Position numbers and translations under genes: made by a program. Below the pieces are notes generated by a model. It saw only the letters and a program-made list of their open reading frames with translations. It was not told the origin of the DNA and made no database searches. From Nostocoides sp. F2B08 (GTDB lineage Bacteria > Actinomycetota > Actinomycetes > Actinomycetales > Dermatophilaceae): a DNA stretch of 64,000 nucleotides. Below are positions 38,427 through 47,468 of this stretch, one piece after another. Every line of letters starts with the position of its first letter. Within the stretch, counting starts at the first letter, position 1. The stretch is from assembly GCF_009184895.1 (NCBI RefSeq), contig NZ_WESE01000007.1, forward strand, positions 149,167 to 213,166, written 5' to 3'.

Positions 38427-40138
38427 TCGACGTCGTCGAAGCGACCATCGCCGGGCTGCGCAGTGCCTTGGAGTCGGGCCGCGCGACGTGCGTGGAGATC
38501 GTGCGGGCGCACCTGGCCAGGATCGAGGCCTACGACCGGCCGGGGACGCCGACGGCACTGAACGCCGTGGTGGTCGACAACCCGGACGCGATCGAGGAGG
38601 CTCGGGCGGCGGACGAGCGCCGCGGCGCCGGCCACGTGCGTGGCCCGCTCGACGGCATACCCTTCACGGCCAAGGACAGCTTCCTCATGCGGGGCCTGAC
38701 GGCGGCTGCGGGCAGCCCGGCCTTCGCAGGTCTGGTCGCCCAGCGTGATGCGTTCGCCGTCGGGCGACTCCGGGCGGCCGGCGCCATCTGCCTCGGCCTG
38801 ACGAACATGCCGCCGATGGCCAACGGCGGCATGCAGCGAGGCCTGTACGGACGGGCCGAGAGTCCATACACCCCCGCCTACCTCACCGCTCCGTTCGTCT
38901 CGGGGTCGTCCAACGGTTCGGGCACGGCGACGGCTGCGTCCTTCGCGGTGTTCGGCCTCGGCGAGGAGACCTGGTCCAGCGGTCGGGGGCCGGCCTCGCA
39001 CAACGCGCTCTGTGCATACACCCCCTCCCGTGGCCTGATCTCGGTGCGGGGCAACTGGCCGCTCGTGCCCACCATGGACGTCGTCGTCCCCCACACCCGC
39101 ACGATGACGGACCTCCTCGAGGTGCTCGACGTCGTCGTCGCCGACGACCCAGACACCCGCGGCGACCTGTGGCGGACCCAGCAGTGGGTGCCGCTCCCCC
39201 GCGCCTCGCGGATCCGCCCCGAGTCGTATGCGGTGCTCGCCTGCCCCGACCGGCCCACCGCGGTGCGTCGGCTGGCCGGGCGCCGCCTCGGCGTGCCCCG
39301 GATGTACATCGGCGCGGACCCGGACGCCGGCACCGGCGTGGGGATCGGCGGACCGACCGGCCGGCGCATCGAGACCCGGCCGTCCGTGCTGGAGCTGTGG
39401 CAGGCCATGCGGCGTGACCTCGAGGAGGCGGGAGCGCGGGTCGTCGAGGTCGACTTCCCGGCGGTCAGCAACTACGAGGGCGACCGGGCCGGTGCACCCA
39501 CGATCCGGTCCCGCGGCCTGGTGCCGCCGGCTTTCCTCGACGAGGAGCTCCTCTCGCTGTCCGCCTGGGCCTGGGAGGACTTCCTGGCCGCCAACGGTGA
39601 CCCTGCACTCAGCACGCTCGCCGGCGTCGACGGGAGTCTCATCTGCCCTGTGCCGAACGGGGCAGTCACCGGCTTCGCCAGCGGCGCCGGCGACGACATC
39701 TCGAGCTATCCGGGGTGGGTTCGCGACCATCCGGGCTGGAGCTGGGACGACCTGCCCGAGCTCGCCGACGGCCTGCGCGGCCTCGAGCGGACTCGCACGG
39801 TCGACGTCGAGGGGTGGATGGACGGGCTGGGGCTCGATGCCGTCGTCTTCCCCGCCGTCGCCGACGTGGCGCCCGCCGACGCCGACGTCGAGATGGACTC
39901 GGCTCGGCTCGCCTGGCGCAACGGAGTGTGGGTGGCCAACGGCAACCTCGCGATCCGACACCTCGGCATCCCCACGGTGACGGTGCCGATGGGCACGATG
40001 GCCGACACCGGAATGCCGGCCGGCCTCACCGTCGCAGGGCGGGCCTACGACGACGCGGCCCTGCTACGCCTGGCCGCGGCCGTCGAGGCGCTGCGGCCCC
40101 GTCGCACTGCGCCTCCGAGGACCCCACCTCTGCGCTGA
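38423..40138 (+). CDS. Amidase-signature hydrolase with atypical serine motif
   Basis: Amidase-signature family protein of 571 residues, GTG start overlapping the upstream peptidase stop. The catalytic lysine is K84 (PFTAKDS) and the glycine-serine loop SGSSNGSGTA lies at 160-169. The nucleophile segment reads GEETWSSGRGPA where relatives have a D-T-G-G-S-I-R-x-P-A pattern; S186 takes the nucleophile position. Family membership is certain; the substrate, and whether the changed oxyanion segment alters activity, are unknown. Confidence 0.85.
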   Translation: MIDVVEATIAGLRSALESGRATCVEIVRAHLARIEAYDRPGTPTALNAVVVDNPDAIEEARAADERRGAGHVRGPLDGIPFTAKDSFLMRGLTAAAGSPAFAGLVAQRDAFAVGRLRAAGAICLGLTNMPPMANGGMQRGLYGRAESPYTPAYLTAPFVSGSSNGSGTATAASFAVFGLGEETWSSGRGPASHNALCAYTPSRGLISVRGNWPLVPTMDVVVPHTRTMTDLLEVLDVVVADDPDTRGDLWRTQQWVPLPRASRIRPESYAVLACPDRPTAVRRLAGRRLGVPRMYIGADPDAGTGVGIGGPTGRRIETRPSVLELWQAMRRDLEEAGARVVEVDFPAVSNYEGDRAGAPTIRSRGLVPPAFLDEELLSLSAWAWEDFLAANGDPALSTLAGVDGSLICPVPNGAVTGFASGAGDDISSYPGWVRDHPGWSWDDLPELADGLRGLERTRTVDVEGWMDGLGLDAVVFPAVADVAPADADVEMDSARLAWRNGVWVANGNLAIRHLGIPTVTVPMGTMADTGMPAGLTVAGRAYDDAALLRLAAAVEALRPRRTAPPRTPPLR

Positions 40139-40144
40139 GGCGCC

Positions 40145-41023
40145 TCAGCCGACCTCGAGGGTGAGGACGAGGTGCTCGGTCTCGGGGTTGCGCGCCGATC
40201 GGAGCCCTGCGGTGCGCGACCCGTCGTCGCCCCTGTCGACGACGAGCTCGACGGAGCCCGGCAGGAGCACGGGCTTGCGGAACCACACGTGCGAGGTCGA
40301 CGGGCCGTCCGCAGCGGGCCCCAGGGCGGCCATCGTGCGCGCGTAGGTCCACATGCCGTGCGCGATCGCACGGGGGAACCCCATGGCTTTGGCGGTGAGC
40401 GGGTACAGGTGGATGGGATTGACGTCGCCGCTCACACCGGCGTACGTGCGGCCGAGGTCACCCGGCAGACGCCATCGGGAAGCGGGCGGCCCCTGTGGCA
40501 TGGCCGGAGCAGCAGTGCCCGGCTCGGCGTCCGGTGTCGAGCGGCCGCGGGAGAGGTAGGTCGAGCGCCCGTGCCAGACCGGCTCACCGTCGCAGTGCGC
40601 CTCCGTGACCAGGTCGACGACGGTGCCCTTCGGGTGCGGTCGGAGGTCCTCGGCGTGGACCGCGATCGTCAGCGGGTCGTCGGCGGTGAGCCGCTGGCGG
40701 ACGGTGATGACGTTCTCGAGGTGGACCAGGCCGGCGAGGGGCAGCGGGAACCCGCGCCGGGCCATCAGCTCCGCCTGGAGCGGGAAGCCGAGGACGTGCG
40801 GATAGGTGTGCGGCAATGTGTCGCCCACCGGCATGCCGCAGACCCCCTGGTAGTCGGCGAGGTCGTCCCGGTCGACAGCCAGGTCCGAGAGCTCGAGGAC
40901 GGTCTCGGGCAGGGGACCCTCTCCGGAGCGGCCGCGAGCGGTGAGCACGGCCTTGAGGAAGGTAGCCGCCAGCGAGGGTGGCGCGGCGAGGGTCTCGACC
41001 GCCTGCGCGGAGGTGGCGCTCAT
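40145..41023 (-). CDS. MaoC-like 3-hydroxyacyl-thioester dehydratase
   Basis: Hot-dog-fold hydratase of 292 residues. The hydratase motif is seen in YAGVSGDVNPIHLYPLTAKA with the Asp and His needed for catalysis, followed by FPRAIAHGMW. The first half resembles a degenerate hot-dog domain. It overlaps the ketoreductase by 4 nt; the order htdX-fabG4-fadA2 is the same as in mycobacteria, where HtdX dehydrates 3-hydroxyacyl thioesters. ATG 41023 is used since the frame from 41035 overlaps further. Confidence 0.88.
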   Translation of the reverse strand: MSATSAQAVETLAAPPSLAATFLKAVLTARGRSGEGPLPETVLELSDLAVDRDDLADYQGVCGMPVGDTLPHTYPHVLGFPLQAELMARRGFPLPLAGLVHLENVITVRQRLTADDPLTIAVHAEDLRPHPKGTVVDLVTEAHCDGEPVWHGRSTYLSRGRSTPDAEPGTAAPAMPQGPPASRWRLPGDLGRTYAGVSGDVNPIHLYPLTAKAMGFPRAIAHGMWTYARTMAALGPAADGPSTSHVWFRKPVLLPGSVELVVDRGDDGSRTAGLRSARNPETEHLVLTLEVG

Positions 41024-42369
41024 GCTCCGAGCCACCCCTGGCCGCAGACCCGGACCACGTTGCCGTTCACCGCGGCGCTGGCGTCCTGGGCGAAGTAGGC
41101 GATCGTCTCGGCCACGTCGATGGGCAGCCCGCCCTGGGACAGCGAGTTGACCCTGCGTCCCAGCTCGCGGGTCGCCACCGGCATCCGGGCCGTCATCTCC
41201 GTCTCGATGAACCCCGGCGCGACCGCGTTGACGGTGATCCTCCGCGCGGCGAGGTCCTCCTCGTGCGCCATCGTCTCGACGACGCCGATGATGCCGGCCT
41301 TGGACGCGGCATAGTTCGCCTGACCACGGTTGCCGGCGATCCCGGAGGTGGAGGAGACGAGGACGATGTGCCCGCCGTCGCGCACGCCGCCCTCCCCGAG
41401 CAGGGCCTCGTTCATCCGCAGGATGGAGAGGAGGTTGACGTCGAGGACCGAGCGCCAGCGGTCCTCGTCGGTGTTGACGAGGAGCTTGTCGCGGGTGATG
41501 CCGGCGTTGTGGACGACGATGTCGATGCCGCCGAAGCGTGCGCAGTGCTCGACGATCCGGGCGCCGGCGTCCTCGGCCGTCACATCGAGCTGCAGGGCCG
41601 TGCCGCCGATCCGGTTGGCGACCTTCGCGAGTGCGTCGCCGGCCGACGGGACGTCGACGCAGACGACCTTGGCGCCGTCCCGCGCCATGACGTCCGCGAT
41701 CGCGGCGCCGATACCCCGGGCCGCTCCGGTGACGACCGCGACCTTGCCCTCCAGGGGCCGGTCCCAGGAGTCGGGGACGGGTGCAGCCGTGGCGCCGGTG
41801 GCGCCGACGGTGAAGACCTGCCCGGAGACGTATGCGCTGCGTCCCGAGAGCAGAAAGCGGATCGTCGACTCGATGGCGCCGTCCGCACCGTCGGAGACGA
41901 GGACGAGGTTGGCGGTGCCGCCGCCGCGCAGCTCCTTGCCCACCGAGCGCGTGATGCCCTCGAGGGCGCGGCGGACCGCGCCCAGAGCGGGGTCCTTGTG
42001 CCCGTCGAACGGCGGGCGGCCGAGCACGATGACCCGGCCATGCTTGCCGAGCGCCTTCAGGCCCGGCGCGAGGACGGCCCGCGCGGACTCGAGGTCGGCG
42101 GGTGTGCGCACCTCGGACAGGTCGAGGATGACGGCGCCGAGCCGGTGCTGACCGGGGTCGGAGAGGACCTGCACGTTGTGCGTCGAGAGGACGGCGCCGA
42201 TCTTGACGGCGAGCGGCGCGGCGCCGTGGCCGCCCAGCAGAACCGGCCCGGGAACGATCGGCGCGCCGGGCTCGTAGCGCCGCAGCTCGGTGGGCTTGGG
42301 CAGTCCGAGGGCGCCGGCGATACGGGCGCCGATCGGCGAGTTGACGAGGGAGCTGTAGGTGTCGGACAT
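41020..42369 (-). CDS. fabG4: 3-oxoacyl-thioester reductase, high-molecular-weight FabG4 type
   Basis: Short-chain dehydrogenase of 449 residues. The extra N-terminal domain of about 200 residues, with a vestigial flavodoxin-like fold, is typical of FabG4. The NAD(P) motif VTGAARGIGAAIADVM and the catalytic Ser-Tyr-Lys set (LVSSTSGIAGNRGQANYAASKAG) are intact. It works with the MaoC dehydratase and the thiolase in fatty-acyl chain reduction or oxidation. Confidence 0.9.
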   Translation of the reverse strand: MSDTYSSLVNSPIGARIAGALGLPKPTELRRYEPGAPIVPGPVLLGGHGAAPLAVKIGAVLSTHNVQVLSDPGQHRLGAVILDLSEVRTPADLESARAVLAPGLKALGKHGRVIVLGRPPFDGHKDPALGAVRRALEGITRSVGKELRGGGTANLVLVSDGADGAIESTIRFLLSGRSAYVSGQVFTVGATGATAAPVPDSWDRPLEGKVAVVTGAARGIGAAIADVMARDGAKVVCVDVPSAGDALAKVANRIGGTALQLDVTAEDAGARIVEHCARFGGIDIVVHNAGITRDKLLVNTDEDRWRSVLDVNLLSILRMNEALLGEGGVRDGGHIVLVSSTSGIAGNRGQANYAASKAGIIGVVETMAHEEDLAARRITVNAVAPGFIETEMTARMPVATRELGRRVNSLSQGGLPIDVAETIAYFAQDASAAVNGNVVRVCGQGWLGA

Positions 42370-42448
42370 CAGGTTCTCTTCCGTTGGTGTGCTGTGCGTG
42401 AAGACCCGGCGGTTCCGCTCACGCAGGTCTGGCTCAGGTAGGTCTGGC

Positions 42449-43735
42449 TCAGGCGCCTTCGAGGATGGCGACGACGCCTTGACCACCGGCAGCGCAGATT
42501 GACACGAGTCCTCGGCTCCCAGGCCCCTGGGCGTGGAGTGTCTTGGCGAGCGTCGCGACGATGCGGCCGCCGGTCGCGGCGAACGGGTGGCCAGCCGCCA
42601 GCGATGAGCCGTGTACGTTGAGCCGGCTGCGGTCGATGGAGCCCAGCGGGGCGTCGAGACCGAGGCGGTCGCGGCAGAAGTCCGGGTCCTCCCAGGCCTT
42701 GAGGGTCGAGAGGACCGTCGCGGCAAAGGCCTCGTGGATCTCGTAGTAGTCGAAGTCCTGAAGGGTCAGCCCGTTGCGAGCGAGCAGGCGGGGCACCGCG
42801 TAGGCGGGCGCCATGAGCAGTCCCTCGTCTCCGTGGACGTAGTCGACCGCCGCCGTCTCGCCGTCGACGAACCAGGCCTGGGGGGCGAGGCCGCGCTCGG
42901 CCGCCCACTCCTCGGTGCCGAGGAGCACCGTGGAGGCGCCGTCCGTCAGAGGCGTCGAGTTGCCGGCGGTCAGCGTGGCGCCCTCACCCTTGCCGAACAC
43001 CGGCTTGAGCGCGCCGAGCTTGTCGATGGAGGACTCGGGGCGCAGGTTCTGGTCCTTGCCGAGGCCGAGGAAGCCGGTCATGAGGTCGTCGAAGAAGCCC
43101 TCGTCGTAGGCGCGAGCGAGGTTCTGGTGGCTCGCGAGGGCCAGCTCGTCCTGCTCCTCGCGGCTGATGCCCCAGGTCTGCGCGGTGATGGCCATGTGCT
43201 CACCCATCGACAGCCCCGTCCGCGGCTCGCTGTTCTGCGGCTGCGCCGGCACGAGGTCGGACGGGCGGATGCCGGCCAGGGCCTTGGCCCGGGTCGCGGG
43301 GGTCTTGGCGAAGCTCGCGGCGAGGATCGACTTGCGCAGCCGTTCGCTCAGCACGAGGGGCGCGTCGGAGGAGGTGTCCACTCCCCCGGCGACGCCGACG
43401 TCGATCTGGCCGAGGGCGACCTTGTTGGCGATGTAGATCGCCGCTTGAAGCCCGGTCCCGCACGCCTGCTGCAGGTCGCAGGCCGGGGTCGCGTGGTCGA
43501 GCGAGGAGCCGAGCACGGTCTCGCGGGTGAGGTTGAAATCGCGGCTGTGCTTGACGACCGCACCGGCGGCCACCTCCCCGAGCCGCTCACCCGCCAGGCC
43601 GTACCGAGCGATCAGGCCCTCGAGGGCAGCGGTGAGCATGTCCTGGTTGGACGCCTTGGCATAGGCCCCTCCCTGTCGTGCAAACGGTATGCGGTTGCCG
43701 CCGATGACGGCGACCTTGCGGACGGTGGTGGTCAC
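42449..43735 (-). CDS. fadA: Acetyl-CoA C-acyltransferase (thiolase), FadA2-like
   Basis: Thiolase of 428 residues. The active-site Cys is in DLQQACGTGLQAAIY, and the C-terminal His and Cys lie in ATGGRIVATLAK and SICAAGGQGV. GTG 43735 follows an AAGGAG ribosome-binding site. It is first in the minus-strand cluster fadA-fabG4-htdX and faces the TetR gene. Confidence 0.92.
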   Translation of the reverse strand: MTTTVRKVAVIGGNRIPFARQGGAYAKASNQDMLTAALEGLIARYGLAGERLGEVAAGAVVKHSRDFNLTRETVLGSSLDHATPACDLQQACGTGLQAAIYIANKVALGQIDVGVAGGVDTSSDAPLVLSERLRKSILAASFAKTPATRAKALAGIRPSDLVPAQPQNSEPRTGLSMGEHMAITAQTWGISREEQDELALASHQNLARAYDEGFFDDLMTGFLGLGKDQNLRPESSIDKLGALKPVFGKGEGATLTAGNSTPLTDGASTVLLGTEEWAAERGLAPQAWFVDGETAAVDYVHGDEGLLMAPAYAVPRLLARNGLTLQDFDYYEIHEAFAATVLSTLKAWEDPDFCRDRLGLDAPLGSIDRSRLNVHGSSLAAGHPFAATGGRIVATLAKTLHAQGPGSRGLVSICAAGGQGVVAILEGA

Positions 43736-43853
43736 GTCGGTCTCCTTAGGTCACGTGCACAATCGGTGCGTCGGCGCGAGAAGGCGACCGCGGCCGCGTG
43801 AGGGCACGGAGCAGCGACGTCGTGCGCGCGAGGGATGGTGGTTGCTCCGAAGG

Positions 43854-43878
43854 TATCAGGTACCGGCAGTACCTGCTA
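43854..43878. promoter_or_regulatory. Palindromic operator between fadA and tetR
   Basis: CAGGTAC (43857-43863) and GTACCTG (43869-43875) are perfect inverted arms with a 5-nt spacer, extended to 43854-43878 with one mismatch. It lies 12-36 nt upstream of the TetR start codon and overlaps its -10 (TAACGT, 43877-43882, 7 nt before GTG 43890). A TetR dimer bound here would shut its own leaderless promoter and could also repress the divergent fadA cluster. Confidence 0.6.
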
Positions 43879-43889
43879 ACGTCGTCGAC

Positions 43890-44570
43890 GTGAGCGCGAC
43901 CACACCCGCCGCGGGTGCCGACGAGGCCCAGGTGACCACGGTCGACGGGCGCAGCCGGCGCTGGGACGAGCACCGCGCAGCCCGGCGGCAGGAGCTCGTC
44001 GACGCCACGCTCCGCGCGATCCGCGTCCACGGTGCCAAGGTGGGGATGGACGACATCGCCGCCGTTGCCGGCACGTCCAAGACGGTCTTCTACAGACACT
44101 TCACCGACCGGTCCGGACTGTACGCCGCGGTCTCCGCGCGCGTGGACGCGAACATCATGCGCGATGTCACCTCGGCTGCGGGTGACCGCAGCGGGTCCCA
44201 CCACGGAGGGCGCGCCGTCATCGCGGCGGCGATCGACGCATACCTGCGAATGGTCGAGGAGGAGCCCGAGATCTACCGGTTCGTCGTCACCGCTCCCCTG
44301 CTCGAGCGGGGCGCCGTCGGTGACCCCAGCGCACCCGTCAGCGCTCACATCGCCGAGCAGATCAGCGCGCTTCTCGACGCCACCCTGGCTGCGGGCGTCA
44401 GCGAGCCGGTGCGCTCGCGCGTCTGGGCGCACGGAGTGGTCGGCATGGTCCGGGCCGCAGCGGACGACTGGCTCACCCGTGGCGGTGCGCACTCAGGGCT
44501 GGACCGGACCGAGCTCGCCGATCTCCTCACCGACCTCGCCTGGTCGGGCCTGTCCGGCGCCTGGTCCTGA
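43890..44570 (+). CDS. TetR-family transcriptional regulator
   Basis: Regulator of 226 residues. The helix-turn-helix lies at about 33-77 (VDATLRAIRVHGAKVGMDDIA, then AGTSKTVFYRHFTDRSGLY). The C-terminal ligand domain is of the usual length. GTG 43890 is the start, right after the palindrome, and lies 7 nt from a TAACGT -10 box. It probably controls the divergent fadA-fabG4-htdX cluster in response to an acyl-CoA or related ligand. Confidence 0.9.
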   Translation: MSATTPAAGADEAQVTTVDGRSRRWDEHRAARRQELVDATLRAIRVHGAKVGMDDIAAVAGTSKTVFYRHFTDRSGLYAAVSARVDANIMRDVTSAAGDRSGSHHGGRAVIAAAIDAYLRMVEEEPEIYRFVVTAPLLERGAVGDPSAPVSAHIAEQISALLDATLAAGVSEPVRSRVWAHGVVGMVRAAADDWLTRGGAHSGLDRTELADLLTDLAWSGLSGAWS

Positions 44571-44695
44571 TGCGAGAGGTGGAGGGCGTCAGCCGGCGGT
44601 GACCGAGGGCGACGCTGGCGTATCAGCCGAGCCCGGCGGCACTCTTATGTGATGAGAGCTCCGCTGGTGCGGGGTCGACCACAGAGGAGGACACC

Positions 44696-45538
44696 ATGAA
44701 CACGAAGCCATGGAAGACGGCCGGATCGGGAACGGTCTCGCCGGCCGTGGCGGGGATCCAGTACCTCCTGCGAGCCCGCGGCCACCTCGTGACGCCGGAC
44801 GGTTCCTACGGGCCGGCGACGATGGCTGCGGTCACGGCCTTCCAGTCCGCCGCAGGTCTGTCGGCCGACGGTGTGGTCGGACCCCAGACCTGGCCGGCGC
44901 TCGTCATCACGACGCGCGACGGATCGACCGGTGACGCCGTCCGTGCCGTCCAGCAGTTCGGGCTCATCCCCTCCCCCGGCCTGGAGCCGTTGGTCGTGGA
45001 CGGTTCCTACGGGCCGGCCACCACGGACCGGGTTAGGCAGTTCCAGCGGTCGTGGGGGCTGGGGCTCGACGGCATCACCGGCCCGGAGACGTGGTCGTTT
45101 CTCAGCACCCTCGCACCCGGCCCGCGGCCGTGGCCGTTGGTCAAGCAAGGAGCCACCCAGGCCACGAACTGGCGGGTGCTCGCCGCCCAGCGCCTCCTGC
45201 GCGCGAGAGGCGCGACGATCGTTGCAGACGGCGACTTCGGAGCGGCCAGCGGCGCGGCGGTCCAGGCGTTCCAGCACACCTTGCGAACCACGGAGATCGG
45301 CTCCACCCTGGGCCAGTTGGACTGGCCTTCCCTGATTCTCACCGTTCGCACCGGTGACCATGGCGAGGCGGTCAAGGCCCTCCAGACCCTGCTCCCGGGA
45401 GGCCTCACCGTCGACGGCTCCTTCGGCCCCGCGACCGAGGCGGCCGTCCGTGAGTTCCAGTCGATGTTCGCTCCACCTGTCGACGGAGTCGTCGGACCGG
45501 TCACCTGGCACGCTCTCACCCAGCCCATCTTCGACTGA
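44696..45538 (+). CDS. Protein made of four peptidoglycan-binding repeats
   Basis: Product of 280 residues consisting almost only of PG_binding_1 repeats, at about 15-68, 75-128, 148-205 and 215-275, each with the pattern VDGSYGPATxxxVxxFQ (third copy more divergent) and ending TW..L. There is no catalytic domain, signal peptide or membrane segment, so export is unclear. The start is firm because of an AGAGGAGG ribosome-binding site 6-12 nt upstream. A wall-binding or endolysin-like role is plausible. Confidence 0.85.
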   Translation: MNTKPWKTAGSGTVSPAVAGIQYLLRARGHLVTPDGSYGPATMAAVTAFQSAAGLSADGVVGPQTWPALVITTRDGSTGDAVRAVQQFGLIPSPGLEPLVVDGSYGPATTDRVRQFQRSWGLGLDGITGPETWSFLSTLAPGPRPWPLVKQGATQATNWRVLAAQRLLRARGATIVADGDFGAASGAAVQAFQHTLRTTEIGSTLGQLDWPSLILTVRTGDHGEAVKALQTLLPGGLTVDGSFGPATEAAVREFQSMFAPPVDGVVGPVTWHALTQPIFD

Positions 45539-45795
45539 CCGGCTGCCGTGTGAAACGCCGGCCTGCCGCCCTGAGGAGGCTCGAGGAGGACGGGAGACCA
45601 CTCCACACGCCGCCGCTGCGTTCCGCGACGGCAATCGCTGGAGACCCGAGACCCGCATACCCGGGAGGGGCCACCCTGATGACCTGAGGGGCACATCGCC
45701 TGCGGACGGTCTCGCTGCGCCCTCCGAACGGAGAGCGCCGGAGAGGCTTCAGGAGTAATGTCCGAAGCTACGGTTCACGATGTGGGGAGGTCGGA

Positions 45796-46314
45796 ATGGG
45801 TGTGGTGTCCTCAGTGGCAGGGCGGCTGGCCGCCGGCGCCGCGGGTGGTGCGGCAGGGACGTTGGCGATGGACCTGGTCTGGTACGCCCGCTACCGCCGC
45901 GGTGGCGGCACCCAGGGATTCGCAGACTGGGAGACCGCCGCGGGAACGACCTCGTACGACGACGCCCCGGCTCCCGGTCAGGTCGCTCGAAAGCTGAGTG
46001 TCGCTGTGCTCGGGCGGGAACCGTCTCCGTCGTCGGCCCGCGCGATGACGAACGTCATGCACTGGGCGACCGGAGTGCAGTGGGGGGTGGCCGGGGGCTT
46101 GGCGGCGCCCCTTGTACGCCGCGTCGGCCCGATACCGGGAGGTGTTGGACTTGCCTCCGTCGCCTTCGGTACCGCGTACGTCGTCCTTCCCCTGCTCGGG
46201 GTCTATAAGCCGATCTGGGAGTACGACCGCAAGGTGATCCTGCAGGACGCGACCGCCCATCTGGTGTACGGCATCACCGGGGCGATAGTGATCTCCGCGG
46301 TCGCTCCCCGCTGA
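45796..46314 (+). CDS. Hypothetical multi-pass membrane protein
   Basis: I do not recognise it by name. The 172-residue protein has a Gly/Ala-rich first membrane helix (about 8-28), a polar central loop of about 50 residues, and three hydrophobic segments (about 85-100, 118-138, 150-168). ATG 45796 follows a GGGGAGG site. It is flanked by 257 bp without genes upstream and 426 bp downstream. Confidence 0.7.
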   Translation: MGVVSSVAGRLAAGAAGGAAGTLAMDLVWYARYRRGGGTQGFADWETAAGTTSYDDAPAPGQVARKLSVAVLGREPSPSSARAMTNVMHWATGVQWGVAGGLAAPLVRRVGPIPGGVGLASVAFGTAYVVLPLLGVYKPIWEYDRKVILQDATAHLVYGITGAIVISAVAPR

Positions 46315-46740
46315 ACGCGGCGGAGGGCCGGCGTCCATGGGGCCGGATCTGCAGGTGCGAGCTCGACGACCCAGAGCGAGTCACTTGGCCGGCCGCGGCT
46401 CCACGGCGCGAGGAGCGCCGCCCCACAGAGCACCAAGACACGGAGGCAGCGTCTGACCCGCACGTGACACCGCATCCGATCAGCGGCGGTTCCCCGCGAC
46501 CTGACCACACATCAAGAAACGGAGATCAGGGCTCGCGGTTCGAGATCGACGCGTTGCACTGTCGCCCCTGGCCTTTGGAGTCAAGGGAGGATCCGACGTC
46601 TTCCTCATCCTTGAGCGCGGCACGCGGCGACGAGCGGACTAGGAGATCAGGATCTTCGACGGGTCATTGGTTCACTAGACCCTTCGTACTCCCCCACTGC
46701 TCTCGGCTACTCCGGTGAGCGTCACAGCGCCCACAAAGGG
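46315..46740. other. Gene-free stretch
   Basis: 426 bp in which I find no convincing coding region, RNA gene or repeat. Its end near 46630-46735 is slightly less GC-rich than the surroundings. Short minus-strand frames here have no familiar motifs. Confidence 0.5.
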
Positions 46741-47160
46741 CTACTGCTGGAATGGGTTGATGAGGGCAAGCCCGGAGACGATGGCGAAGTCATCGATATT
46801 GCGGGTGGCCAGTTCATGGCCGCCGGACCGGCAGATGCCGGCGATCTGAGCGTCGGCCAGAGACATGGGCCGCCCGGCGGCCTGGGCGGCTACCAGGATC
46901 GCGGCGGTCTCTTGAGCTGCAGGCAGGTCGTAGACCACAACGGCGTCGGCGAAGGTGTCCACCAGGTCGTGCCACTGGCCCTCGAGTTCTCGTCGCCGCC
47001 GCCCGGCCGGGAGGAGCCCGAGGCCTCGTTCGATCTCCTCCACGGTCACAACACAGATGCTCAGGTCAGCCGGCGCGACGGTGCGCGCCCAGGCTATGAC
47101 CACCGGATCGGGGTCGTCCCGCATGAACTCGGACACCACGTTGGTGTCAGCGATGATCAC
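46741..47160 (-). CDS. vapC: PIN-domain toxin (VapC/FitB type)
   Basis: Ribonuclease toxin of 139 residues. The PIN-domain acidic residues are D5 (ADTNVVSEF), E41 or E42 (TVEEIERGLG), D103 (LADAQIAGI) and D123 or D124 (RNIDDF). The FitB-like start and the motif TRNIDDFAIVSGLALINPF set it apart from the second PIN toxin here. The start overlaps the antitoxin gene stop by 4 nt, the usual arrangement. Confidence 0.92.
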   Translation of the reverse strand: MIIADTNVVSEFMRDDPDPVVIAWARTVAPADLSICVVTVEEIERGLGLLPAGRRRRELEGQWHDLVDTFADAVVVYDLPAAQETAAILVAAQAAGRPMSLADAQIAGICRSGGHELATRNIDDFAIVSGLALINPFQQ

Positions 47161-47393
47161 GACAGGTCCACCGGCCGGGGCTGGTCGGTCCGAGCCGGAA
47201 CCTCGAGCTCGACGCCCCCTGCCTTCGCCATTGACGCGTGCAGCGAGAGGAGGAAGTTGTGCTCGGGGACGTTGACCGCAGCGTCGAGGATCGCGCGGAC
47301 CTCGGCCTCGACCGAGCGGCCGTGTTCCGCCGCTCGCCCCCGGAGCCGGGCATGCGTGCGTTCATCGAGTTGCCTGATCGTCAAGGTACTCAT
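47157..47393 (-). CDS. vapB: Ribbon-helix-helix antitoxin (FitA type)
   Basis: Antitoxin of 78 residues. The N-terminal ribbon-helix-helix (STLTIRQLDERTHARLRGRAAEHG) binds DNA; the C-terminal tail, with PVDLS at the end, should fold onto the toxin. ATG 47393 is used; a GTG directly before it is also possible. A TAGCAT -10 and palindrome TGCTAGCA lie upstream, with an AGGAGGTG ribosome site. Confidence 0.88.
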   Translation of the reverse strand: MSTLTIRQLDERTHARLRGRAAEHGRSVEAEVRAILDAAVNVPEHNFLLSLHASMAKAGGVELEVPARTDQPRPVDLS

Positions 47394-47414
47394 CACTCAC
47401 CTCCTAGTGACAGC

Positions 47415-47426
47415 AATGCTAGCACT
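47415..47426 (-). promoter_or_regulatory. Promoter and likely autoregulatory palindrome of the first TA module
   Basis: TGCTAGCA (47417-47424) is a perfect 8-bp palindrome, extending to 12 bp with one mismatched pair. It overlaps the minus-strand -10 TAGCAT (47421-47416). An RHH antitoxin binding here would block transcription, as known for FitAB and VapBC modules. Confidence 0.45.
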
Positions 47427-47468
47427 CCGTGGTCCACGAGTCACAGCCCCGCAAGTCGGCGTGGTGGG

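Noticed and set aside
46203..46508. Minus-strand 101-codon frame near the gene-free stretch
   Set aside because: It overlaps a membrane protein gene, has no ribosome-binding site and resembles no family.
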